From assembly GCA_025943965.1 (NCBI GenBank), contig JAPCWD010000007.1, forward strand, positions 59,291-123,290: 64,000 nt of DNA. Reading direction: 5' to 3'. Source of the stretch: Synergistaceae bacterium DZ-S4. GTDB taxonomy: Bacteria > Synergistota > Synergistia > Synergistales > Synergistaceae. The position numbers and the translations under genes are program-made. Position 1 is the stretch's first letter. Each line of letters opens with the position of its first letter. Below, one piece after another: positions 7,783 to 14,956 of the stretch. Below the pieces are notes generated by a model. That model saw only the letters and a program-made list of their open reading frames with translations, was not told the DNA's origin and searched no databases.

Positions 7783-8520
7783 GTGCCTGTATATATAAAT
7801 GAACCTAGATACCTAACGGCTGGTGAATCCTGCGTTGTCGCGGAATTTGCCGATGAGATCGACAGGGGAGCCAATGACGCGGTTATGGATTTGAAGAGAT
7901 ATGTGACGGGGCAGAATGAAATTCCGATAATAGAGTGCCTTCCGACATACAGATCGCTTGCCGTCTATTTCGATCCCACTGTGGTCAGCGCGGAAGATGT
8001 TGTCAGGGTTGCCCGGAAAGCTCCAATATCAAAAAAGTCCGATGCCGGAACGGCAATGACTGAGATATCGATACCGGTCTGCTATGGCGGAGAGTATGGT
8101 CCGGATATATTAAACGTAGCGGAGCATGCGGGGATATCGGAAGAAGATGTAATAAAAAGACACAGCGCCAAGGTATGCCACTGCTACATGATAGGCTTCA
8201 TGCCGGGCTTTGCCTATCTTGGCGGCATGGACGAGAGCATAGCCACGCCCAGGCTGACAAACCCGCGCACTGTTATCAAAGGAGGAAGCGTAGGGATCGC
8301 CGGAAAGCAGACCGGGATATATCCGATAGACAGCCCTGGAGGATGGCAGCTGATAGGCCGGACGCCCCTCCGTCTCTTCACTCCTGAAGCCTCGCGCGCC
8401 ACTTTGATAGAGGCAGGCTATGAAGTGCGCTTTGTTCCGGTGTCGGAAGAAGAATATAAAAAAATCGAGGCCGAAGTGGCTGCAGGGACATACAAGCCCC
8501 TCATAACGGAGGCGAAATAA
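7783..8520 (+). CDS. pxpB: 5-oxoprolinase subunit PxpB (KipI-type)
   Basis: 245 aa. The family signatures GFMPGFAYLGG and GSVGIAGKQTGIYP are both intact. PxpB with PxpC and PxpA forms the bacterial ATP-dependent 5-oxoprolinase that opens 5-oxo-L-proline to L-glutamate. In Bacillus subtilis the homologue KipI also inhibits kinase KinA. The start is GTG 7783 after AAGGGGTGG. The stop is 3 bp before pxpC, the usual tight coupling of this pair. Confidence 0.95.
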   Translation: MPVYINEPRYLTAGESCVVAEFADEIDRGANDAVMDLKRYVTGQNEIPIIECLPTYRSLAVYFDPTVVSAEDVVRVARKAPISKKSDAGTAMTEISIPVCYGGEYGPDILNVAEHAGISEEDVIKRHSAKVCHCYMIGFMPGFAYLGGMDESIATPRLTNPRTVIKGGSVGIAGKQTGIYPIDSPGGWQLIGRTPLRLFTPEASRATLIEAGYEVRFVPVSEEEYKKIEAEVAAGTYKPLITEAK

Positions 8521-8522
8521 CT

Positions 8523-9593
8523 ATGGAACTGATCGTCAGAAAAACCGGCATGCTTACATCCGTGCAGGACCTGGGACGCTGGGGATACCAGTCGAGCGGT
8601 GTTCCTGTAGCGGGAGCGATGGACCTTCCTGCCCTCAGGCTGGGGAATACGATGCTTGGAAACCCGGAAAATGCCGCAGCTCTTGAAGTCACACTCCTGG
8701 GACCTGAGATAGAAGTCAGAGGCGATGGAGCGGCAGTCTTCGCCGGGGCGGATCTGGGATTCAGTGTGAACGGGAAGGCAGAGGGATCCTGGAACGTTGT
8801 TCTGCTGAAGGACGGAGACGTGATAACTTTTAAAGGTCTCAGGGGGAAGGGATGCCGCGGGAATCTTTGTTTTGCCGGCGGGATAGATGTGATCCCGGTG
8901 ATGGGGAGCCGTTCTACGTATATGCGAGCAAAGATCGGCGGAGTAGAGGGACGGGCCCTTAAGAACGGGGATGTCATAAAAGTTGGGGAACCTTCACCTC
9001 TTTGGAAGAGGATGGGTGGTTTTCATATTCCTGAAGAACTGCATCTGACACAGGATCCGGAAGCGCCTCTTGCGTTGATCACAGGTCTCCAGGAGGACGC
9101 GTTTACTGAAGAGGGTAAAAAACTGCTGTTTGAGTCGGAATACACTATCACCGCGGAATCCGACAGGATGGGCTGCCGCCTGGAAGGTCCGAAGATCGGG
9201 CATACGGAAAAGGGTGCGGACATAGTTTCTGACGCGATACCGCTTGGAGCGGTACAGATACCCGGGCATGGGATGCCAATAATAATGCTTGCGGACCGCC
9301 AGACGACCGGGGGCTACACGAAAATAGGAGTGCTCTCACCGCTTTCTATTGAAGCCCTTGTTCAGAAGATGCCGGGAAACAGAGTCCGTTTCCGGAAGGC
9401 AGAAGTATGTGAAGGGGCCGATGAACAGAAGAGGATCAGTGATGCGGTCCGGAAGGTAAAGGAACTTCGCGCCTCACACGTTTCACGTTCTGGTACCAAG
9501 GCCGCGGTGCCTGCTTCTGCAACTCTCCCGACGCATTTTAAGCTGACGATTGACGGAAAGAGCTACGACATAACCTGTGAAGAAATATCGTGA
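8523..9593 (+). CDS. pxpC: 5-oxoprolinase subunit PxpC (KipA-type biotin-dependent carboxylase-like)
   Basis: 356 aa. N-terminal TSVQDLGRWGYQSSGVPVAG and the central LADRQTTGGYTKIGVL are the hallmark motifs of the allophanate-hydrolase C-subunit fold shared by PxpC. The last about 40 residues (after KVKELRASH) are a variable linker ending in FKLTIDGKSYDI, reminiscent of the short biotin-carboxylase-associated tail seen in some PxpC. It acts with PxpB in the ATP-using half of oxoprolinase. Confidence 0.95.
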   Translation: MELIVRKTGMLTSVQDLGRWGYQSSGVPVAGAMDLPALRLGNTMLGNPENAAALEVTLLGPEIEVRGDGAAVFAGADLGFSVNGKAEGSWNVVLLKDGDVITFKGLRGKGCRGNLCFAGGIDVIPVMGSRSTYMRAKIGGVEGRALKNGDVIKVGEPSPLWKRMGGFHIPEELHLTQDPEAPLALITGLQEDAFTEEGKKLLFESEYTITAESDRMGCRLEGPKIGHTEKGADIVSDAIPLGAVQIPGHGMPIIMLADRQTTGGYTKIGVLSPLSIEALVQKMPGNRVRFRKAEVCEGADEQKRISDAVRKVKELRASHVSRSGTKAAVPASATLPTHFKLTIDGKSYDITCEEIS

Positions 9594-9609
9594 CAAGGAG
9601 TGAGCATAA

Positions 9610-10383
9610 ATGTACAAAATAGACCTGAACAGTGACATCGGAGAGAGCTTTGGAGCATACTGCATGGGAGATGATGAGGCTGTAATGGATGCGGTAACAT
9701 CCGCCAACGTTGCATGTGGTTTTCATGCCGGCGATCCTCTCGTAATGAAGAAAACGATCAAAAACTGCGCCGCAAAGGGAGTTGCAGTCGGCGCGCATCC
9801 CGGATATCCCGACCTGGTCGGTTTCGGACGCCGGAACATGAAGTGTACTCCCGAAGAGGAGTATGCGGACTGTCTCTATCAGATCGGCGCACTGAGCGCC
9901 TTCTGCCGCACTAACGGACTGGCCCTGCAGCATGTCAAACCGCACGGAGCGATGTACAACCAGGCTGCGAAGGATCCGGGACTTGCAAGGGCGATAGCCC
10001 GTGCAGTAAAGGACTCGGGTGAGAACATTATACTGATGGGACTTGCAAACTCTGAATTTGAGAACGCTGCAAAAGAGATGGGTGTGCCATTCGCCGCGGA
10101 GGCATTCGCGGACAGGGGATATATGCCTGACGGTTCTCTGGTGCCGCGTTCACAGCCGGGAGCGATCATCCACGACGTTGAAGAGGCCGCTAAACGTGTT
10201 GTGCGTATGGTCACAGAGGGAACGGTCGGGGCTGTTGACGGTACAGTCATAAACTTCCGTCCCCAGTCGATATGCATGCATGGGGATACGCCGGAGGCAG
10301 TCGATATGGCGAAGACCGTCCGCAGAGAACTTGAAGCTGCCGGCGTAAAAGTTACAAATTTGAAGGAGGTCGTTCTGGGATGA
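9610..10383 (+). CDS. pxpA: 5-oxoprolinase subunit PxpA (LamB/YcsF family)
   Basis: 257 aa. The start ([11 protein letters not shown]) and the [12 protein letters not shown] and [10 protein letters not shown] blocks are diagnostic of the LamB/YcsF TIM-barrel family, the catalytic hydrolase subunit of bacterial 5-oxoprolinase. AAGGAGTG precedes ATG 9610. Its stop overlaps the next start by 4 bp. With pxpB, pxpC and the transporter it forms a complete scavenging route from external 5-oxoproline to glutamate. Confidence 0.95.
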   Translation: MYKIDLNSDIGESFGAYCMGDDEAVMDAVTSANVACGFHAGDPLVMKKTIKNCAAKGVAVGAHPGYPDLVGFGRRNMKCTPEEEYADCLYQIGALSAFCRTNGLALQHVKPHGAMYNQAAKDPGLARAIARAVKDSGENIILMGLANSEFENAAKEMGVPFAAEAFADRGYMPDGSLVPRSQPGAIIHDVEEAAKRVVRMVTEGTVGAVDGTVINFRPQSICMHGDTPEAVDMAKTVRRELEAAGVKVTNLKEVVLG

Positions 10384-11189
10384 CACTGCCGTTTGATATA
10401 GCACCGTACCGCCACGCATCACCGAAGGAGATGAGGGAACTCATCAGAAAAGGTGAATGGACTCACCCGACATCAGGTCTTTCGCACTGCCATGTGCAGG
10501 CCAATATGATAGTGCTGCCCAAAGACTGGGCTTACGATTTTCTGGTTTTTGCCCAAAGAAATCCCAAACCCTGTCCGATACTGGACGTAACAGAGCCCGG
10601 CGACGGCGAGGCTAAACTCATAGCTCCGGGATCAGATGTAAGGACGGATATTCCAAGATACCGTGTATGGGAAAACGGTGTACTAAAGGACGAGCCGACA
10701 GACGTCCTGAAGTACTGGAGGGATGACCTTGTCGCATTCCTGATCGGCTGTTCCTTCTCGTTCGAGGGAGCCCTTCTGGAGGCAGGTATCCCGATCAGGC
10801 ACATGGAATGCGGTTGCAACGTTCCTATGTATATAACGAACATGCAGTGCCATCCGGCAGGTCGCTTAAGCGGACCAACGGTGGTAAGCATGAGGCCTGT
10901 CAAACATTCACAGGTGGTAAGGGCCGCACTTTGCACCGGACGTTTCCCGGCAGTTCATGGAGCTCCCGTGCATGTTGGAGATCCGGCAGCAATAGGAATT
11001 AAGGATATAAACAGGCCTGAGTTCGGAGACCCTGTAGAAATAAGAGAGGGTGAAGTTCCTGTATTCTGGGCTTGCGGAGTGACTCCCCAGGCCGTAGTGA
11101 TGAACAGCAAACCTCCCTTTGCGATAACTCATGCTCCCGGACACATGTTCATAGCAGACCCAAAGGATTCTGACTACTCGACATTCTAG
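10380..11189 (+). CDS. ycsI: DUF1445 protein (YcsI-like; putative hydro-lyase / D-glutamate cyclase type)
   Basis: 269 aa, the standard length for this family. Typical blocks are [23 protein letters not shown] and [12 protein letters not shown]...PTVVSMRP. The domain is homologous to the mammalian mitochondrial D-glutamate cyclase, which makes 5-oxo-D-proline from D-glutamate. In Bacillus subtilis ycsI lies with ycsG and the pxp genes, as here. I infer that this enzyme links D-glutamate (for example from peptidoglycan) to the oxoproline pool. Start overlaps pxpA stop (ATGA). Confidence 0.88.
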   Translation: MTLPFDIAPYRHASPKEMRELIRKGEWTHPTSGLSHCHVQANMIVLPKDWAYDFLVFAQRNPKPCPILDVTEPGDGEAKLIAPGSDVRTDIPRYRVWENGVLKDEPTDVLKYWRDDLVAFLIGCSFSFEGALLEAGIPIRHMECGCNVPMYITNMQCHPAGRLSGPTVVSMRPVKHSQVVRAALCTGRFPAVHGAPVHVGDPAAIGIKDINRPEFGDPVEIREGEVPVFWACGVTPQAVVMNSKPPFAITHAPGHMFIADPKDSDYSTF

Positions 11190-11233
11190 TAAGAAAAACA
11201 TAGGAACTCAGACTCAGTCCACTAATATCAGAC

Positions 11234-11290
11234 AGCATAAGATCAGACGGCCGCTAATTATCCGGCCGTCTGATCTTATGCTGAACTTAT
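11234..11290. terminator. Convergent bidirectional terminator with 20-bp perfect stem
   Basis: AGCATAAGATCAGACGGCCG (11234-11253) pairs with its exact complement at 11263-11282 around a 9-nt loop. It separates the plus-strand oxoproline operon from the minus-strand ygeY-ygeW unit and overlaps the last codons of the gene ending at 11276. Confidence 0.75.
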
Positions 11291-11836
11291 TATATGAGCA
11301 AGGTTTTTGTCCCTACATTCGTTGAATTTGTCCCGCCAGTCATAGGACCAGTGGAGGAGTCCCTGTTTTTGCCTCAGCCTTGGCTGCCACGGGTTTTTGT
11401 GTATCTGAGCGGAATGCCTGGTGCAGAACTGTCGCCAGCGCTTTATTTGGATCTCATCCTCACCGAGCCGCCTTCCCAGATAGTAATTGCAGAACCACTG
11501 AAACCAGCCAAGCTTGTCCGTCATGATCCACCCTTTTTTCTGCCACTCAGAAAGAGACATTCCCGATGATACCTTGAAAAAATTCATGGAGACATCCGGC
11601 CTGTTGCCTTTGGGCAGTACATTATCGCCTGTAAACCATTCGAAGGGCAGCTGATCCCTGACGCTGTTGAGATATGTTCCACCGAAGACCCCCATATCCA
11701 GCATCTCTTTTGGAGTATATGCGGGATAAAAGCGCGTATCCCACAGAGATCCGTTTATAAGGAGCTTTCTCGTCTCCGGAGATATTTTCCCCCCGGCTTC
11801 CTCATTCCCTTTGGTCAGGCTTGTATCCAAAATCAT
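11276..11836 (-). CDS. Conserved uncharacterised protein in the ygeW transcription unit
   Basis: 186 aa, rich in Trp, Tyr and Arg, no membrane segment. Notable features are MGVFGGTYLNSVR, LPFEWF, LGWFQWFCNYYLGRR and a C-terminal WRQFCTRHSAQI...RLRQKQGLLHWSYDWR. I recognise this pattern as a widely distributed bacterial family with no assigned function, often annotated only as hypothetical. The aromatic/basic C-terminal half could bind a nucleic acid or nucleotide, but that is speculation. Start ATG 11836 overlaps the ygeW stop by 4 bp, so it is translationally coupled to the purine/ureido genes. Confidence 0.7.
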   Translation of the reverse strand: MILDTSLTKGNEEAGGKISPETRKLLINGSLWDTRFYPAYTPKEMLDMGVFGGTYLNSVRDQLPFEWFTGDNVLPKGNRPDVSMNFFKVSSGMSLSEWQKKGWIMTDKLGWFQWFCNYYLGRRLGEDEIQIKRWRQFCTRHSAQIHKNPWQPRLRQKQGLLHWSYDWRDKFNECRDKNLAHIISSA

Positions 11837-13023
11837 AAAACCTTCCTGGGTGATGACTGCTCTTCAAGGGCAGACAGGATTTTCTGAGGGTCCCTTATCT
11901 TGCTCAAAAATATCATTGAAGCGATTATGTATGGCTTGAAGCTTGCCTGTTTGAACAGAGGCACGCGGTATCTGTCAAATACAGAAGCGGCCACTTCTCC
12001 GGCCTCACAGCTGACCCCCGAGATGTCTGCAGGGAGGCAGTGCAGGTAAAGGGCTTTTCCGTCTTTAGTCATTTTCATCATATCTTCGGTGCATTCCCAG
12101 TCCTTATGGAGGGCGTTCTGTGCAAGGAGTTCCTTTTCAAGAGCCCTGATCCCGTCATGATCGCCCGCTCCGTAAAGATCTGTCCTCTTCTGCATTGCCT
12201 TGAAGGGAGCCCAGCTTTTGGGGTAGACGAAATCGGCTCCCTCAAAAGCCTCTTTCATGCTGTTTGTCTTTGTAAACCTGCCGCCTGATACCTTAGCGTT
12301 TTCATTTGCGATATCCTCAACTTCAGACATGATCTCATAGCCTTCGGGGTGGGCAAGTGCAACTTCCATGCCCATCCTTGTCATCAGACCCACCACGCCC
12401 TGGGGGACAGAGAGGGGTTTGCCGTAGGATGGGGAGTATGCCCATGTCATAGCGATCTTTTTGCCTTTAAGCTTTTCAATGCCGCCTGCCTCATGGATCA
12501 TATGGAGCATGTCGGCCATTGCCTGCGTGGGATGGTCTATGTCACACTGCAGGTTGACAAGCGTCGGCCTCTGTTCGAGTATGCCGTCCCTGTGACCCTC
12601 TTTGACAGCATCGACGACCTGGTGCATGTAGGCATTGCCTTTTCCTATGTACATATCGTCCCTTATTCCTATCACATCAGCCATGAAGGAGATCATGTTG
12701 GAAGTCTCCCGTATCGTCTCGCCGTGTGCTATCTGCGACTTGCCCTCATCAAGGTCCTGGACTTCCAGCCCGAGCATGTTGCATGCAGAAGCGAAGCTGA
12801 AGCGGGTCCTCGTTGAGTTGTCGCGGAAAAGGGATATCCCGAGCCCGCTGTCAAAGACTTTCGGGGAGATGTTGTTTTCCCTGAGGCATCTGAGAGCGTC
12901 TGCCACGGTAAAGACAGCATCGAGTTCATCCCTGCTCTTTTCCCATGTAAGGAAGAAATCGTTTTCATACATATCTGAAAAATTCAGGTCGTTCAGTTTT
13001 TTAACAAAGGGATCCATTCTCAT
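11833..13023 (-). CDS. ygeW: Knotted carbamoyltransferase YgeW
   Basis: 396 aa, the size of YgeW, a trefoil-knotted relative of aspartate/ornithine carbamoyltransferases. Carbamoyl-phosphate motif STRTR (in SLFRDNSTRTRFSF), the DIDHPTQAMADM block and HCLPAD near the C-terminus are intact. Reports on gut-bacterial purine degradation place YgeW in late steps acting on ureido intermediates to yield carbamoyl phosphate, hence ATP. GGAGG precedes ATG 13023. Co-transcribed with ygeY upstream and the uncharacterised gene downstream. Confidence 0.93.
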   Translation of the reverse strand: MRMDPFVKKLNDLNFSDMYENDFFLTWEKSRDELDAVFTVADALRCLRENNISPKVFDSGLGISLFRDNSTRTRFSFASACNMLGLEVQDLDEGKSQIAHGETIRETSNMISFMADVIGIRDDMYIGKGNAYMHQVVDAVKEGHRDGILEQRPTLVNLQCDIDHPTQAMADMLHMIHEAGGIEKLKGKKIAMTWAYSPSYGKPLSVPQGVVGLMTRMGMEVALAHPEGYEIMSEVEDIANENAKVSGGRFTKTNSMKEAFEGADFVYPKSWAPFKAMQKRTDLYGAGDHDGIRALEKELLAQNALHKDWECTEDMMKMTKDGKALYLHCLPADISGVSCEAGEVAASVFDRYRVPLFKQASFKPYIIASMIFLSKIRDPQKILSALEEQSSPRKVL

Positions 13024-13067
13024 CTTGTCGATTCCTCCATTGTCGTTTCTTGATATGAGTATGTCAT

Positions 13068-14270
13068 TTATTTATTGCTGTCGCAGTAGAGTGTCGGGAG
13101 TGCGGCATATACGGCGGCGCACTTCACCAGGTCGGCCTTCCATGTGATCTCGTTTGGTGCATGGGCCTGTGCTTCCTTGCCGGGGCCGAAGCCGATGCAG
13201 GGTATCCCGAAGCGCCCCATGACAGAGACCCCGTTTGTTGAAAAGGTCCACTTGTCGACAACAGGTACGCCGAACATTCCACTGTAAGACTGCACCATTG
13301 CCTTTGTCGCAGGGTGGTCTTCGGGGATCACCCACGTCGGGAAATAGCATTCCGTTGGATATGTAAGCTCTGTCCAGCTCGGTCTGTCGTATTTGTACAT
13401 TGATACTTCTGCATTGTATTTTTTGACAGAGGGCAGGGCACGTATCTCTTCAAGTGCCATCTCCCAAGTCTCTCCGTCCGTCAGTCTGCGGTCGACCGAT
13501 ATAGCGGCCATGTCAGCGACAGCGCAGCGTGAGGGAGAGTTATAGAATATCTCTGATACGGCAAGAGTCCCCTTGCCAAGGAACGGATCGAAGTGCAGCC
13601 TGTCGTTAAGTGCCTGTACTTCCTTTATGATGTCAGCCATCTTGTAAATGGCGTTATCGCCTCTCTCCGGTGCCGATCCGTGACAGGATACTCCCTTGAC
13701 CTCAACACGTATCTCCATCCTTCCGCGCTGTCCGCGGTAGATGTTTCCGTCAGTGGGTTCTGTTATGACAACGAATTCAGGCCTGATACCGTCCACGTTG
13801 ACTATGTACTGCCAGCAGAGACCGTCGCAGTCCTCTTCCTGGACCGTTCCGGTGACCAAAACTTTGTATTTGTCCGAAAGCAGGCCAAGATCCTTCATTA
13901 TCTTAGCTCCGTAGACAGAAGAGACTATGCCTCCAAGCTGGTCCGAAGCGCCCCTGCCGCCTATCTCGGTCTCGTTTTCATATCCCCTGTAAGGGTCGAA
14001 TTTCCAGTTAGAGAGTTCTCCGAGCCCGACTGTGTCTATGTGTGCGTCGTATGCGATCAAAGTCTTTCCTGAGCCCATATACCCGAGGATGTTGCCCATC
14101 CCGTCTATCTTTACATCATCAAAGCCAAGTTCCTTCATCTCTTCTTCGATGCGTTTTATTACGCACTCTTCCCCGCAGCTTTCACCAGGTATAGCAATAA
14201 GGTCGCGAAGAAATTTTGTCATCTCTTTTTCATAGCCCTGTGCTGCCTTTTTGATAGCTTCAAAATCCAT
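13068..14270 (-). CDS. ygeY: YgeY-type M20 family amidohydrolase/peptidase
   Basis: About 400 aa. Metal-binding M20 features are visible: [19 protein letters not shown] and VQEEDCDG; near the C-terminus are [12 protein letters not shown] and a histidine in the AQAHAPNE block. The family includes deacylases and carbamoyl-amino-acid hydrolases; YgeY is always found with ygeW and ygfK and is thought to cleave a ureido intermediate of purine breakdown. ATG 14270 is chosen because CGGAGGG lies 9-10 bp upstream; the frame continues 9 codons further to 14297 without a ribosome site. Confidence 0.9.
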   Translation of the reverse strand: MDFEAIKKAAQGYEKEMTKFLRDLIAIPGESCGEECVIKRIEEEMKELGFDDVKIDGMGNILGYMGSGKTLIAYDAHIDTVGLGELSNWKFDPYRGYENETEIGGRGASDQLGGIVSSVYGAKIMKDLGLLSDKYKVLVTGTVQEEDCDGLCWQYIVNVDGIRPEFVVITEPTDGNIYRGQRGRMEIRVEVKGVSCHGSAPERGDNAIYKMADIIKEVQALNDRLHFDPFLGKGTLAVSEIFYNSPSRCAVADMAAISVDRRLTDGETWEMALEEIRALPSVKKYNAEVSMYKYDRPSWTELTYPTECYFPTWVIPEDHPATKAMVQSYSGMFGVPVVDKWTFSTNGVSVMGRFGIPCIGFGPGKEAQAHAPNEITWKADLVKCAAVYAALPTLYCDSNK

Positions 14271-14338
14271 GCCCGAATCCCTCCGATGTGGTCGCATAAG
14301 CTGCCCTGGAGTCTATATTCCCCCATGGTCACCAATTC

Positions 14339-14366
14339 AATATAACACAGCAGTATACTTAGTCAA
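14339..14366 (-). promoter_or_regulatory. Sigma-70-type promoter of ygeY-ygeW
   Basis: On the minus strand TTGACT (14366-14361) and TATATT (14344-14339) are 16 bp apart, about 70 bp upstream of the ygeY start. It lies immediately left of the repeat island. Confidence 0.55.
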
Positions 14367-14382
14367 CTGCCTTAAAAATACA

Positions 14383-14859
14383 GCTGAGCAATGGCTGAGC
14401 ATGGCTGAGCAGTGGTAGGGGCCAAAGGGCAGGAGCGGGGGAATTGCGGCGTGGTTCATGCCGCGGAGAATTCGCGTCCTTCGGCCGCTGGAGAATTTGC
14501 CCGCTTCGCATCGCGGAGAATTGCGGCTAAGAGCCGCGGAAGTTCAAAAGCACCGTCATTCTTGGTCTGGGGCTAAATCTTCGTCGTTCCCGGACGCTTC
14601 TTAACGGGATACGAGCGACTTTTGTTTAAGGGCTGGAAATAGAGTCATAGCAAGGATCTAGAGACACTCTTGGTCTCCGATTAGAGCACTCGGGGAAGAT
14701 GATATAAAAGATTTTTATTCCCCGCCGGATGAGTCTTCCGGTAATTTCTCCAGCGAACATTGTTCTCAGTTCGCGAATTCTCCGCAGCCAAAGGCTGCAA
14801 ATTCTCCCGGCGGATGCAGTCTCCGCGCGTATTTCACGACGGCTCAGCTATTGCTAAGC
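14383..14859. repeat. REP/MITE-like repeat island between divergent promoters
   Basis: An 18-bp sequence at 14383-14400 matches the reverse complement of 14842-14859 at 16 of 18 positions, giving terminal inverted repeats about 477 bp apart. Inside, four direct units starting GGRGAATT occur at 14438, 14465, 14490 and 14515 (25-27 bp period), each with a small palindrome such as GCGGCTAAGAGCCGC. An inverted copy, CGCGAATTCTCCGC (14772-14785), is the exact complement of 14463-14476 and is followed by GCAGCCAAAGGCTGC. No ORF is convincing in this stretch. It looks like a non-autonomous repeat mosaic that entered between the ygeY and ygfK promoters. Confidence 0.65.
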
Positions 14860-14885
14860 AAAGTATTGAAACCGCAGCCTCACCA

Positions 14886-14913
14886 TTGTTATAGGTGTTA
14901 CTCCATATATAAT
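14886..14913 (+). promoter_or_regulatory. Sigma-70-type promoter of ygfK
   Basis: TTGTTA (14886-14891), 16-bp spacer, TATAAT (14908-14913), about 45 bp before ygfK. It is just right of the repeat island and divergent from the ygeY promoter. Confidence 0.65.
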
Positions 14914-14956
14914 ATTAAGATAGTGTTGATTTAGAGACAGACAAGGGGGGCATGAA

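Noticed and set aside
12349..13147. Long plus-strand ORFs opposite ygeW
   Set aside because: They shadow a gene whose motifs are unambiguous on the minus strand.
14401..14830. CRISPR array suspected from the regular GGRGAATT units
   Set aside because: Units are imperfect, only four, with palindromes as spacers and an inverted copy; no cas genes. Better explained as a REP/MITE-like mosaic.
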